Of a DNA stretch of 38,229 nucleotides, positions 16,837 through 25,613 are shown one piece after another. A program made the position numbers and the translations under genes. The notes under the pieces were generated by a model. That model ran no database searches, was not told the origin of the DNA, and saw only the letters and a list, made by a program, of their open reading frames with translations. Positions within the stretch are counted from its first letter, which is position 1, and every line of letters begins with the position of its first letter. Origin of the DNA: JBBQYA01 sp038209155 (GTDB lineage: Bacteria > Bacteroidota > Bacteroidia > Sphingobacteriales > Sphingobacteriaceae); contig JBBQYA010000018.1 of assembly GCA_038209155.1 (NCBI GenBank), positions 1-38,229 on the forward strand. The letters run 5' to 3'.

Positions 16837-17905
16837 TTTTCAATGTTTTTGTTGATTTAATGTAATCCAATGTTTTATCAAATTTATTGTAAGACCAGCG
16901 ATTCAGATCAAAATAAAAACCATTTAAAAGCGAATATTCATTGGTCGTTTTTTTTGCTAAATCATATTTAATAATGTTTGATCCTACATCATTGCCTGTA
17001 AAACTGTTTCCATACTCGTCATTTTCTGGCAAATCAGGCCGATACGTTCTATAAATAACGTTACTATCTGCGTCTAAAAATGCTGGTCCATATTCCCCTC
17101 TATACGTTATATTGTATTGCATACTATCCAATTTTTGCTGTTTTTTGGCACCTTTAGGATAAGTTACCTTTGAATAATCTAAAAACGCTCCAACACATGG
17201 ATGGTTTGCTACTGCATTAGTTACTAGATCAATAGCATACACTTGCTCATCATAACCAAAGCTAACCACTAATTTATTGTTTGATTGAGTCAAATAAACT
17301 TTTGGATTTCTTAATCTAAAATCATGATATTGACTTGGATAGGCAAAAGGTATAACCTTACTGGTTGTATCTGATAAATGATATACATTTAAAAAATTGG
17401 AGGAATAGGATTTTTTTTCAGAATCCTTTGCATAAGAAAGTACACCTGCAATAATCGTATTTTGAACCCCATCATAAATGATATTGATGTAATTTAATGG
17501 GTAGTATTCATCATTAAAAATAGTACAATCGTATTTTTTAAATGTTCCATTTTTATAAACATAGAAAACAGTATCTGTAATAAATGCAAAATCTTGCTGA
17601 GAAAAAATGGAAATACTGCCTAAATAATTAATTTTAAACGGTACAGGGATAATATTCACTACAGAATCATTTGTTAAATCAACAATTTTAAACTCATTGC
17701 TTAAATAATTAAACTCAGCAAATAATGTCTTTTCAGCAGATAAATAGGAAACATATTTTTTTGAAGATATATCTCCATCAATTGAAAAAATATCCAATAT
17801 AGTTAGTCTATGACTTAATAAAGTATTATTTTCATTTTTACAAGATGAAAATAAGATGATACAAATCAAAATTTGCAACATCTTTATGAATTTAGATAAT
17901 ATCAT
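16757..17905 (-). CDS. DUF4221-like lipoprotein, probable beta-propeller, 3' end possibly frameshifted
   Basis: A 382-residue lipoprotein: signal peptide and lipobox FSSC (Cys22), then repeated beta-strand patterns with alternating hydrophobic residues, including VYAIDLVTN and ITYRGEYGPAFLDADSNVIYRTYRP. The length, signal and the RGEYGP...YRTYRP region resemble the DUF4221 family of Bacteroidota; function unknown. The 3' end overlaps the next gene by 80 bases, long for neighbours on one strand. In the other two frames stops occur exactly at the junction (TGA at 16842-16840, or TGA at 16835-16833 overlapping the next ATG as ATGA), so a recent frameshift may have added the last ~30 residues. 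Flanked on both sides by broken lipoprotein genes, it may itself be on the way to decay. Confidence 0.65.
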   Translation of the reverse strand: MILSKFIKMLQILICIILFSSCKNENNTLLSHRLTILDIFSIDGDISSKKYVSYLSAEKTLFAEFNYLSNEFKIVDLTNDSVVNIIPVPFKINYLGSISIFSQQDFAFITDTVFYVYKNGTFKKYDCTIFNDEYYPLNYINIIYDGVQNTIIAGVLSYAKDSEKKSYSSNFLNVYHLSDTTSKVIPFAYPSQYHDFRLRNPKVYLTQSNNKLVVSFGYDEQVYAIDLVTNAVANHPCVGAFLDYSKVTYPKGAKKQQKLDSMQYNITYRGEYGPAFLDADSNVIYRTYRPDLPENDEYGNSFTGNDVGSNIIKYDLAKKTTNEYSLLNGFYFDLNRWSYNKFDKTLDYIKSTKTLKNEKIYHFTVHSIKLYANSLLREKKQV

Positions 17906-17908
17906 TAA

Positions 17909-18123
17909 TTATTTATTTGAAAATCCATCTAATCTCAATGCTTCTTTTAGTTTAGATTCGGTTATTCTTACTTGGTTTGCAGGTCTTTAGTTTAATTCAT
18001 TTTTGGAAACTTTTTCAATTTTTTCTTCCTGTTGTACAAATATGCTATCGTCTTTTGTACATTGAATAAGTAGAAAGAAAACTAAAAAAACGATAAATTT
18101 TTTAAGATTGTTAACTTTTTCAT
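17909..18123 (-). pseudogene. broken small lipoprotein gene: frameshift plus in-frame stop
   Basis: ATG at 18123 starts MKKLTILK, then loses frame in a run of six A (18086-18091 region). Adding one base restores KKFIVFLVFFLLIQC, a clean lipoprotein signal with lipobox LIQC, followed by TKDDSIFVQQEEKIEKVSKN. An in-frame TAA stands at 17989-17987, and the frame then continues RPANQVRITESKLKEALRLD to a TAA at 17911-17909, three bases before the ATG of the DUF4221-like gene. The 215 bases are one short of 72 codons, in agreement with a single-base deletion. No family recognised; the position directly ahead of the DUF4221-like gene suggests a former three-gene operon of lipoproteins. Confidence 0.6.
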
Positions 18124-18602
18124 AATTATAAGGGTTTAAATTTATTTTCAATTATACAATTAATTAAATACAAATTTTAACCACAAGATAGATTTCTAAT
18201 ACCCTCCAAAAGTTAATTTATCCTGTTTAAAAATTATGAATGTATTGTGGTTTGCTTTGATATTTGTCGATTTAATCCTTTAGTTCTCAATTATAGAAAT
18301 TTGCATCGAGGATAACTATTTTTTTAATAACTGTAAAATTTCTTTGAGCAAGTGGAAGAAACCCATTTCTAATGCTTTGAGTTCTTGCTGATGTGGTAAA
18401 AATCTATATTTTATGCTAGTTTCAATCTATATTCCCTTATTTTTTATTACCATTCTTTGCACTTCGAGATTTAAAATTTATTGAGAGACAATTTGAATAA
18501 CTCAATTAGTTTAAAATGCATATCAGTAAGTAATTGAGCTAGAATCAAAAATTGATTTTTTGATAAAATACGTTTAAAAAACAAATTTTTTAATTAAACA
18601 TA
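18124..18602. other. 479-base AT-rich gap with a possible gene remnant
   Basis: No intact gene, tRNA or clear terminator is seen. On the minus strand 18426-18316 reads as a 36-codon protein-like frame (IETSIKYRFLPHQQELKALE, then GFFHLLKEILQLLKK and a stop). The same frame upstream, past a TAG, gives LNLEVQRMVIKNKGI, and a different frame starting with ATG at 18521 gives MHFKLIELFKLSLNKF. Joined, these could be the C-terminal part of a decayed gene, but with so many interruptions chance cannot be excluded. Confidence 0.3.
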
Positions 18603-21134
18603 TCATTTTCCCATTTCTAAAAGCACTTCTTTAATTTTAAGATCTACTTTATTGTAATTCTCATTTGAGGAATCCAAATTCTCTTTATTCTTTTTTGAAT
18701 TTCCAATCTCCAAATTAGTAACCAATTTTTTTAGTGCCTTTTTAACTGTTTTAGATTCATTAAAAGAATAAGCTAAACGTATACTTTCCAAACCTTGAAG
18801 CATGGTTTCTGAATCCATTCTTTCTAAATACTTTTTATAATTATCTAAAACATAATATGGGGTAAAACCATCTGTTTTCGTCATCACATTGTTAAAAAAT
18901 TCTTGCTGTCCTTTTTCTCCTTTATTTGCATAAATGGTTGAAACAGTTCTTATTAATTTTGTACTTAATAAGCTTTCATTCTTTTGTGCTAATAAAAAAG
19001 CTTGATCTGGATTTTTCTGAAAAAGACCTTCCAGACCTGCCGATACTACTGCGTAGGAACTATCAGAAATAGATTTTGTATTTAATTCTGTCAAATCTTT
19101 CTCTTTAAAACTTTCATTTAAAACCGTTATCGCATCCTCTCTAATTCCAGAAGAAATATTTGCAGTTGCTAACTTTTTAATTGTCTCAAAAACACGTTCT
19201 TTTTCTAGATCATTAAAAGTTTTCACTTTAGAAAGTGCTAAAGATGAAATAGAAGTTGAAGAATCATTTAATGCCATGGCAATTAACTTTTTGGCCAATT
19301 CATCTTCTTTATATTTTACATCAGATAAAGATTCTACTGCCTCGTATCTATCTAAATATAAGGGTGCGTTTTTATACTGAAAAATCCATTCATCTCTAGT
19401 GTGATTGTCCTTTTTCACACAAAGCAAACTTTTATCTGCATCCACATTTACCAAAAGCGGCATTTCATCACATATTAAGATGAAAGTTTCCGATTGTTTA
19501 TTGATTTCAATTTCTTTTCTTTCAACCTTTCCATTGGTATAAATATCTACTGAAATAGGTAATCTATAAAGCGGAGTAGTTAATAAATTTTGTTTTTGAA
19601 CAATAGTTAGTTTTACCGTTTTTGCATTGGAATCATAAATATAATTAAATTCCAAATCGGGATGTCCAGAGGATAAAAACCATTGATCGAAAAACCAGTT
19701 TAAATCTCTGCCAGTAATTTTTTCAAAAGCTAATCTTAAGTCATGAATTTCTGCATTACCAAATTTATTTCTTTCTAAATACAATTTTAGCGAGGCAAAA
19801 AAAGCGTTGTCCCCTACAATTTTTCTTAGCATATGAAGCACACGACCACCTTTTGCGTAGCTGTGACTATCAAACATACTATCTGGATTATCATTGTAGA
19901 AACGAATTAGTTTTTCTTGTTTGCTTTGCGACTCGTTTAAATAGCTTTGTAAATCCAATCGAATATGTTCATCTGCATTTGACTTATTATATTCAAATTC
20001 TCTCCAAAGATATTCCCCATACGTTGCAAAACTTTCATTTAAAGGTAAATTAGCCCATGATTCAGCCGTCACTAAATCTCCAAACCAATGATGAAATAAT
20101 TCATGAGAAATAATATCTTCATTATTTTCGTCTAAATATTGGCGATCGTCCATATTCATTCCATCGTAAAATGTAACGGCTCCCGTATTTTCCATCGCGC
20201 CGGATACAAAATCTCGAATTACTATTTGTGAATATTTATCCCAAGGATAATCAACACCTAACCTTTTTGAAAAAAACTCTATCATTTTGGGTGTCTTCCC
20301 AAAAATCTTTTTTGCATAAGGTGAATACTCTGGCTCCATGTAATAATTCACTTCTAAATCTCTCCATCGGTCTTTTGTTACTTTAAAATCACCAACAGCG
20401 ATCATGGTCAAATAAGTAGAATGAGGTAATGTTTGTCGCCAATAATCTGTTCGAGTTCCGTTTCCATTATCGGTAGTATATTCTAGAATTCCATTTGATA
20501 AACTAGTATATTCATTTTCAACTGTTAGATAAATATCTTGAGTCATTTTTTCTTGTGGCCCATCTATAGTAGGAAACCAGCATGAATTAGACTCAGTTTC
20601 TCCTTGTGTCCACAACTGAGTAGGTTTGTTTGGATTCTTTTTATCCTTATTGATAAAGTACAAGCCCTTGTCTGATGAAATTGCTTGACTTCCGCCTACT
20701 TTCAATTTATTTGGCTGAGCTATATAGTCTATTATTAATGTATATTCTTGTTCTTTTGTATAGAATCTATCTAGCGTAATGATGAGATTTTTTTTATCAT
20801 AAACATAGTTTAACTTTTCTATTTCATTTTCTTTCTGAATACTTATATCGTTAATAATAAACCCTTTGGCTTGTAGTATACACTTATTAGTAGAGTAGTA
20901 ATATGGCTTACAAATAATTGTCGCTTTTCCAATTACAAAAGCACTATCCCAATTAAACGAGAGTTCCAATTTGGTATTGATGATGTCATTTTCTATCGTG
21001 TAGGATGGTTTATATGTTGGAAGTGCTTTGTCTCTATTTTCAGTTATTTCTACTTCGGGTAATTTTTCTTTCCTTATTCCACAAGCCATTAACAAGGTAG
21101 CAGCAGATAGTAATGTAAGAATTCCTTTTATCAT
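18603..21134 (-). CDS. M1-family zinc aminopeptidase, lipoprotein
   Basis: Zinc metallopeptidase of family M1 (gluzincin) that removes N-terminal residues from peptides; here exported, as shown by a lipobox (LLMAC, Cys18). It has 843 residues. The exopeptidase motif GAMEN is at 312-316, the zinc site HELFHHWF gives His344 and His348 with catalytic Glu345, and Glu367 in NESFA is the third ligand, so the active site is complete. The catalytic domain ends near residue 500 and is followed by a C-terminal helical, HEAT-like part. It lies 9 bases after the TlpA-like redoxin gene on the same strand and is certainly cotranscribed. A role in periplasmic or surface peptide use is inferred. Confidence 0.93.
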   Translation of the reverse strand: MIKGILTLLSAATLLMACGIRKEKLPEVEITENRDKALPTYKPSYTIENDIINTKLELSFNWDSAFVIGKATIICKPYYYSTNKCILQAKGFIINDISIQKENEIEKLNYVYDKKNLIITLDRFYTKEQEYTLIIDYIAQPNKLKVGGSQAISSDKGLYFINKDKKNPNKPTQLWTQGETESNSCWFPTIDGPQEKMTQDIYLTVENEYTSLSNGILEYTTDNGNGTRTDYWRQTLPHSTYLTMIAVGDFKVTKDRWRDLEVNYYMEPEYSPYAKKIFGKTPKMIEFFSKRLGVDYPWDKYSQIVIRDFVSGAMENTGAVTFYDGMNMDDRQYLDENNEDIISHELFHHWFGDLVTAESWANLPLNESFATYGEYLWREFEYNKSNADEHIRLDLQSYLNESQSKQEKLIRFYNDNPDSMFDSHSYAKGGRVLHMLRKIVGDNAFFASLKLYLERNKFGNAEIHDLRLAFEKITGRDLNWFFDQWFLSSGHPDLEFNYIYDSNAKTVKLTIVQKQNLLTTPLYRLPISVDIYTNGKVERKEIEINKQSETFILICDEMPLLVNVDADKSLLCVKKDNHTRDEWIFQYKNAPLYLDRYEAVESLSDVKYKEDELAKKLIAMALNDSSTSISSLALSKVKTFNDLEKERVFETIKKLATANISSGIREDAITVLNESFKEKDLTELNTKSISDSSYAVVSAGLEGLFQKNPDQAFLLAQKNESLLSTKLIRTVSTIYANKGEKGQQEFFNNVMTKTDGFTPYYVLDNYKKYLERMDSETMLQGLESIRLAYSFNESKTVKKALKKLVTNLEIGNSKKNKENLDSSNENYNKVDLKIKEVLLEMGK

Positions 21135-21143
21135 TGAGAATAT

Positions 21144-22385
21144 TTATTTATTTTCTATTAATTTATTCATTCTAGAATTAAATTCTTTTACGAATTCTTC
21201 ATAATGAATTCCTGTTCCTGGACCACTAAAACCAGTGTAAATAGTATTAATTGCACCATTTCTGTCTATAATAATTGAGGTAGGAAATGCAAGAAATTTA
21301 CTAATCATTGGTAAAGATTCATTCACTTTGGTTTTATCATTTGTACCTGCTATCAAGAAGGTATATTCTGCATTAAATCTTTTTTTCAATCGCTCAACAT
21401 TAATTGCTGCCTTCGTAAAATCAGAGCTTCTTTCGTAGGCTAAAGCAATTATTTCAACACCTTTGTTTTTATTTTCTTTGTAATAATCAGATAGAAAAGC
21501 TGTTTCATCCATACAATTTGGACACCAAGAACCCATAATTTGAACGATTACGACTTTCCCTTTAAAATTTTCATCTTCTAAGGATATCCGTTTATTTGTT
21601 AAATCTGGAAAATTAAATGCTAACTTTTTGTATTCAGGTTTTAAAAAAGTTAAAGAATAGGCATCAGGTAATTTTGCGTTTTCATTTCTTACAGCACTCC
21701 AATTCTCAGAGTAGGTTGCACCAGAATAAAACCTTCCATTTTCCAATTGATTTTCTTTTATATCTGCGGTAAATAAAAAAGCATGTGAACCATCAAAACA
21801 GCTTAATGATAATTTATTTTCAATGACTTCACCTTCCAAAAATCGGTAGTCGCCAGTGGTTGTTAAAAATGTACCCAACACTTTTTTGCCGTTTTGAGTA
21901 AATTCTCCTACAGCAATGGTGGTATCATTTTCTTCTGAAATAAAAACAGTTTCCCATCTTCCTGCTATATTGTTTACGCTGGCAGAAGAAGTATTGGTAA
22001 ATCGAAAGTTGTCTCCTAAAATTGCTTCAAAAGGCATAAAAACGTCTTTTTTATCCCCTAAATGTTTAATCCAAATTCCAGAGAGTTTATTGTTTTGTTT
22101 CTTAACGTGAATTTCTGAATCAAACAAAGGCATAATTATTTGAAGCGAATCTCCTTTGTCAATAATCTCCTCTACTTTTAATTTTTCATTTCCATTAATG
22201 ATAGTGATCAAAGGTTTATTATCGATCTCATTTACTTCAAAATTAAAAGGAATCTCTTTCCCACTTTCAGTTTTTAAAACAGCTCTCCAAATACCATTTT
22301 CCAATTTATTGTTATTTTTATTACATGCTGTAGTAGCGAAGAAAAGAAGTCCAAAAATCAAATTATAAAAACCGTAATATTTCAT
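21144..22385 (-). CDS. TlpA-like thiol redoxin, lipoprotein
   Basis: Envelope thiol-disulfide protein. From the ATG at 22385 it has 413 residues with a lipobox (FATTAC, Cys21), a beta-rich N-terminal region of about 220 residues without recognisable motif, and a C-terminal thioredoxin/AhpC-TSA domain with the active site WCPNC (Cys288, Cys291) and a cis-Pro region (FLAFPTSIIIDRNG). A TTG at 22418 also opens the frame, but it adds 11 charged residues before the signal peptide, so the ATG is preferred. It is the first gene of a two-gene unit with the M1 peptidase. This arrangement of N-terminal beta-domain and TlpA domain is common in Bacteroidota; the substrate is unknown. Confidence 0.87.
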   Translation of the reverse strand: MKYYGFYNLIFGLLFFATTACNKNNNKLENGIWRAVLKTESGKEIPFNFEVNEIDNKPLITIINGNEKLKVEEIIDKGDSLQIIMPLFDSEIHVKKQNNKLSGIWIKHLGDKKDVFMPFEAILGDNFRFTNTSSASVNNIAGRWETVFISEENDTTIAVGEFTQNGKKVLGTFLTTTGDYRFLEGEVIENKLSLSCFDGSHAFLFTADIKENQLENGRFYSGATYSENWSAVRNENAKLPDAYSLTFLKPEYKKLAFNFPDLTNKRISLEDENFKGKVVIVQIMGSWCPNCMDETAFLSDYYKENKNKGVEIIALAYERSSDFTKAAINVERLKKRFNAEYTFLIAGTNDKTKVNESLPMISKFLAFPTSIIIDRNGAINTIYTGFSGPGTGIHYEEFVKEFNSRMNKLIENK

Positions 22386-22476
22386 TTCACTTTTATATTT
22401 AAAAATAATTTTAATCAAGCCTCAGAAAAATCACTACTTTTACAACTAACTCTAACCTCTCTACTTGCACAGAGAA

Positions 22477-22510
22477 AAAAAGCCCGAATTCTAATAAATT
22501 TGGGCTTTTT
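22477..22510 (-). terminator. intrinsic terminator after the acyl-CoA dehydrogenase gene
   Basis: A 14-bp near-perfect stem (AAAAAGCCCGAATT with AATTTGGGCTTTTT, one mismatch) and a 6-base loop. On the minus strand it runs into TTTTTTTCTCT, 17 bases beyond the stop of the dehydrogenase. The run of T on the other strand would let it work both ways. Confidence 0.8.
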
Positions 22511-22526
22511 AATTTTATTCTAAAAT

Positions 22527-23669
22527 TTAATTTTTCAATATCTCTCTCGAGATTACTATTTTTTGAACTTCGGAAGTACCTTCATAAATCTGAGTTATTT
22601 TAGCATCACGCATTAATCTTTCTACATGAAATTCTTTAACAAAACCATAACCGCCATGCACCTGAACGGCTTCCACGGTAATTCTCATAGCTGCTGAACT
22701 GGCAAAAAGTTTTGCCATTGAACTTGCAAGAGCATATTCTTCTTTTCTATCTTTCAACCAAGCAGCTTTTAAACAAAGTAATCTAGAAGCTTCTATTTCA
22801 GTAGCCATATCTGCCAATTTAAATTGAATAGCTTGATGATTACTAATTGCTGTTCCAAATGCTTTACGTTCTTTGGAATAATTGGTGGCCAACTCAAATG
22901 CGCCAGATGCAATTCCTAAAGCTTGAGCAGCAATACCAATTCTACCTCCTGCAAGTGTTTTCATTGCGAATTTAAATCCAAATCCATCTTCTCCTATTCT
23001 GTTTTCTTTTGGAACTTTCACATCATTAAACATGATAGAATGTGTATCTGAGCCTCTTATTCCTAATTTGTTTTCTTTCAATCCTATTTGAAAACCAGGC
23101 ATATCTCTTTCTACAATTAAGGCATTAATTCCTTTGTGCCCTTTTGCAGGATCTGTTTGGGCAATTACTAAATAAGTAGATGCAGAATTTCCATTAGTAA
23201 TCCAATTTTTAGTTCCATTTAATAAATAATGGTCTCCCATATCTATGGCAGATGTTTGTTGGAAGGTTGCATCCGATCCTGCTTCTGGTTCTGAAAGGCA
23301 AAATGCACCAATTTTTTCTCCTTTTGCCAATGGAACTAAAAATTTCATTTTCTGTTCTTCTGTACCATACGATTGTAAACCGTAGCAAACCAAGGAATTA
23401 TTCACTGAAACTACCACAGAAGCGGAAGCATCTATTTTTGATAATTCTTCCATCACCAACACGTAAGAAATGGTATCCATTCCTGATCCTCCGTATTTAG
23501 GATCAACCATCATTCCCATAAAACCAAGTTCACCTAGTTTCTTTATTTGTTCGGTTGGAAACTTTTGATGTTCGTCTCGTTCTATTACACCTGGCAATAA
23601 TTCAGTTCTGGCAAAATCTCTTGCTGCCTGTTGTATCATTAAATGTTCTTCTGTTAGTTCAAATTGCAT
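22527..23669 (-). CDS. acyl-CoA dehydrogenase (short/branched-chain type)
   Basis: FAD-dependent acyl-CoA dehydrogenase of 380 residues, catalysing alpha-beta oxidation of acyl-CoA in fatty-acid or branched-chain amino-acid breakdown; electrons go to ETF. The N-terminal helical, middle beta and C-terminal helical domains are in order, with FCLSEPEAGSDA at the substrate/FAD region, NGTKNWITNG and RIGIAAQALGIA further on. The catalytic base is Glu363 in IYEGTSEVQ, the short-chain-type position. Chain-length specificity cannot be told. A monocistronic unit, with its own terminator directly downstream. Confidence 0.95.
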   Translation of the reverse strand: MQFELTEEHLMIQQAARDFARTELLPGVIERDEHQKFPTEQIKKLGELGFMGMMVDPKYGGSGMDTISYVLVMEELSKIDASASVVVSVNNSLVCYGLQSYGTEEQKMKFLVPLAKGEKIGAFCLSEPEAGSDATFQQTSAIDMGDHYLLNGTKNWITNGNSASTYLVIAQTDPAKGHKGINALIVERDMPGFQIGLKENKLGIRGSDTHSIMFNDVKVPKENRIGEDGFGFKFAMKTLAGGRIGIAAQALGIASGAFELATNYSKERKAFGTAISNHQAIQFKLADMATEIEASRLLCLKAAWLKDRKEEYALASSMAKLFASSAAMRITVEAVQVHGGYGFVKEFHVERLMRDAKITQIYEGTSEVQKIVISREILKN

Positions 23670-23713
23670 AGGATAAGCTTTTTATGTTAATATATCTATT
23701 ATTTTGGGAATAT

Positions 23714-24208
23714 TTAGTTAGTCTCTTTAATCTTTTTTTCTATCAATGAAGTGGAATATCCTTCTAAAAACTGAATCGTATTTACATTCCCGCCATTTGC
23801 AATAACTTCATCTGCTCCTACTATGGTCGAAATCGTGTAATCTGCTCCTTTAATTAATAGATCTGGTTTTATTAACTTAATTAATCTTAGCGGAGTATCA
23901 TCATCAAAAATAATTACAGCATCTACAAAAAAAAGAGAGGCCATAATTTCTGCTCTTGATTTTTCATCGGCAATGGGTCTGTTTTTACCTTTCAATTTTT
24001 GAACAGAGGCGTCTGAATTAATTGCAACTACCAAATAATCTCCCAAAGATGCAGCTTTTGATAAATAATCTATATGCCCTCGGTGTAATAAATCAAAACA
24101 TCCATTAGTAAAAACTAATTTTTTGCTAAGCAAACGGTAACCATTTCTTATTTTTAAGAAACTAGTTTCATCCATTATTTTAGCTTTTATTATTTCGTTT
24201 TTGTTCAT
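23714..24208 (-). CDS. rfaE2: D-glycero-beta-D-manno-heptose 1-phosphate adenylyltransferase
   Basis: Cytidylyltransferase-fold enzyme that makes ADP-heptose from heptose 1-phosphate and ATP, for the lipopolysaccharide core. The 164 residues correspond to the C-terminal half of HldE only, so the kinase (HldA-type) must be encoded elsewhere. HxGH (His42-Arg-Gly-His45) binds the nucleotide phosphates, KGKNRPI is typical, and the conserved VVAINSDASVQKLKG and FLEGYSTS motifs agree with RfaE2. It starts 3 bases after the stop of the flippase-like gene, so it is cotranscribed with panC-panD. The heptosyltransferase-like protein at 7790-8809 would use the product. Confidence 0.93.
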   Translation of the reverse strand: MNKNEIIKAKIMDETSFLKIRNGYRLLSKKLVFTNGCFDLLHRGHIDYLSKAASLGDYLVVAINSDASVQKLKGKNRPIADEKSRAEIMASLFFVDAVIIFDDDTPLRLIKLIKPDLLIKGADYTISTIVGADEVIANGGNVNTIQFLEGYSTSLIEKKIKETN

Positions 24209-24211
24209 GAA

Positions 24212-25210
24212 TTAAATCTTTTCGCTTTTTCTAAAAATAAAAATATAGACTAAACTGATAAAACCACCTACAATGATAAACAGTGTTTGAGTAGAATGGT
24301 TTATGGTAGCGTATGCCAATCCATCTGCTTTTGCAATATTAAATAAAAGTAAGCCTTCTGAAACTATCCAATGGTATGCACCAATACCTCCTTGAACAGG
24401 TGCTGTCATTCCGATTCCTCCAATTCCTAAAATAGCAACAGCTTCTGAAAAGCCTAAACCCGAAGTTGCTTTAATGGCATAAAAACAAAACCAAGTTGAT
24501 AATAAATACAAAATCCAAATAAGAAATGAATAAAGGACAAATAATCCTTTGTTTTCCATATCAATTACTGTTAAAACTCCATTCTTTAAACCTTGAATTA
24601 GGTTTTTTATTTTTAAGGCAATTCCACTATTGTTTTTTAAAAGTTTGGAAATAATAAAATAGGAGGCTAAAATAAGTATCAAAAAAACAATTAGACCAAA
24701 AAATAGCAATGTTCCTGAATTTGAAATTTTCTCTAATAAAACTTTTAATTGATCGCTAACGAAACCACTAATCGTTTGAAATCTTAATAAAATGGCTGAC
24801 CCTAAAACAAGAATTAAAAAAATTAAATCAAAAAAACGTTCGGTTATCACTGTTCCTATTAATGCATTTACAGGAATTTTATCTGTTTTATTTAAAATTC
24901 CGCATTTGGTAATTTCTCCCATTCGCGGAAAAGCAAGATTAGCTAAATAACCTATCATAACTGCATGATAAGCACTTGCATTGCTCGGCGAAAACCCAAG
25001 TGGTTTGATAAGCATTTTCCATCTTAAGCCTCGAATAAAATGGGCAAAAAATGAAACTAGAATGGATGCAGCGATCCAATTATAGTTGGCAGATTTTATA
25101 CTATTTACTAGTTCTGTAAAATTCTGACCTCTAAAAGTAAAATAAACCAAAACACACCCAAGTATAAAAAGGATCGAATATTTTATATAAGCTGCTACGT
25201 TTTCTTTCAA
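24212..25210 (-). CDS. UPF0104/lysylphosphatidylglycerol synthase-type membrane protein
   Basis: Integral membrane protein of 332 residues with about eight transmembrane segments, related to the flippase domain of MprF (UPF0104/YbhN). The diagnostic region GIGGIGMTAPVQGGIGAYHW is near residue 270, and FFAHFIRGLRWKMLI near residue 60. The cytosolic aminoacyl-transfer domain is absent, so it is presumably a lipid translocase or transporter-like protein of unknown substrate. Located between panD (4-base gap) and rfaE2 (3-base gap), an arrangement seen in other Bacteroidota. The N-terminal Met follows from an ATG at 25210. Confidence 0.85.
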   Translation of the reverse strand: MKENVAAYIKYSILFILGCVLVYFTFRGQNFTELVNSIKSANYNWIAASILVSFFAHFIRGLRWKMLIKPLGFSPSNASAYHAVMIGYLANLAFPRMGEITKCGILNKTDKIPVNALIGTVITERFFDLIFLILVLGSAILLRFQTISGFVSDQLKVLLEKISNSGTLLFFGLIVFLILILASYFIISKLLKNNSGIALKIKNLIQGLKNGVLTVIDMENKGLFVLYSFLIWILYLLSTWFCFYAIKATSGLGFSEAVAILGIGGIGMTAPVQGGIGAYHWIVSEGLLLFNIAKADGLAYATINHSTQTLFIIVGGFISLVYIFIFRKSEKI

Positions 25211-25214
25211 CAGC

Positions 25215-25565
25215 TTAGATTAATAACCTATTATTATGATCAGGAAAAACTACCGCTGGTTTAAACGTTTTTGCCTCTTCTGGAGACATGTGGGCATAAG
25301 CCATAATAATTAATATATCTCCTATTTGAGCTTTTCTAGCCGTAGCACCATTCAAACAAATCATTCCCGATCCTTTTTCACCTGCTATTACATAAGTGTC
25401 AAATCGTTCTCCATTATTTACGTTGGCAATAGTTACTCTTTCATTTTCTATCAAATTGCTAGCAAGCATTAAATCATGATCAATTGTAATGCTCCCAACA
25501 TAATGAAGTTCGGCTTGAGTTACTCTCGCTCTATGAATTTTTGATTTTAATAATTCGATTTGCAT
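25215..25565 (-). CDS. panD: aspartate 1-decarboxylase (proenzyme)
   Basis: Makes beta-alanine for pantothenate. The 116-residue zymogen cleaves itself between Gly24 and Ser25 (HYVGSITID), forming the pyruvoyl cofactor from Ser25; the site is intact. NGATARKAQIGD and the final VFPDHNNR match the family. It starts 48 bases after panC and precedes the flippase-like gene by 4 bases, so it is the second gene of a panC-panD unit. A promoter-like sequence just before the ATG could give it a separate, almost leaderless transcript. Confidence 0.96.
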   Translation of the reverse strand: MQIELLKSKIHRARVTQAELHYVGSITIDHDLMLASNLIENERVTIANVNNGERFDTYVIAGEKGSGMICLNGATARKAQIGDILIIMAYAHMSPEEAKTFKPAVVFPDHNNRLLI

Positions 25566-25572
25566 AATTCTG

Positions 25573-25601
25573 CAAAATTAGCAAATAATTATAAAAGCAA
25601 A
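25573..25601 (-). promoter_or_regulatory. candidate internal promoter ahead of panD
   Basis: On the minus strand TTTG (25601-25598), a 17-base spacer and TAATTTTG (25580-25573), an exact -7 box. The predicted start would be only a few bases from the panD ATG, i.e. a near-leaderless transcript. The short spacer lowers the confidence. Confidence 0.4.
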
Positions 25602-25613
25602 TTGAAGGAAAAA

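Noticed and set aside
16432..18123. Recoding of stop codons or programmed readthrough instead of pseudogenes
   Set aside because: TAA and TAG act as ordinary stops in all other genes of the window, two different stops would need to be read in one gene, and the other broken gene also has a frameshift.
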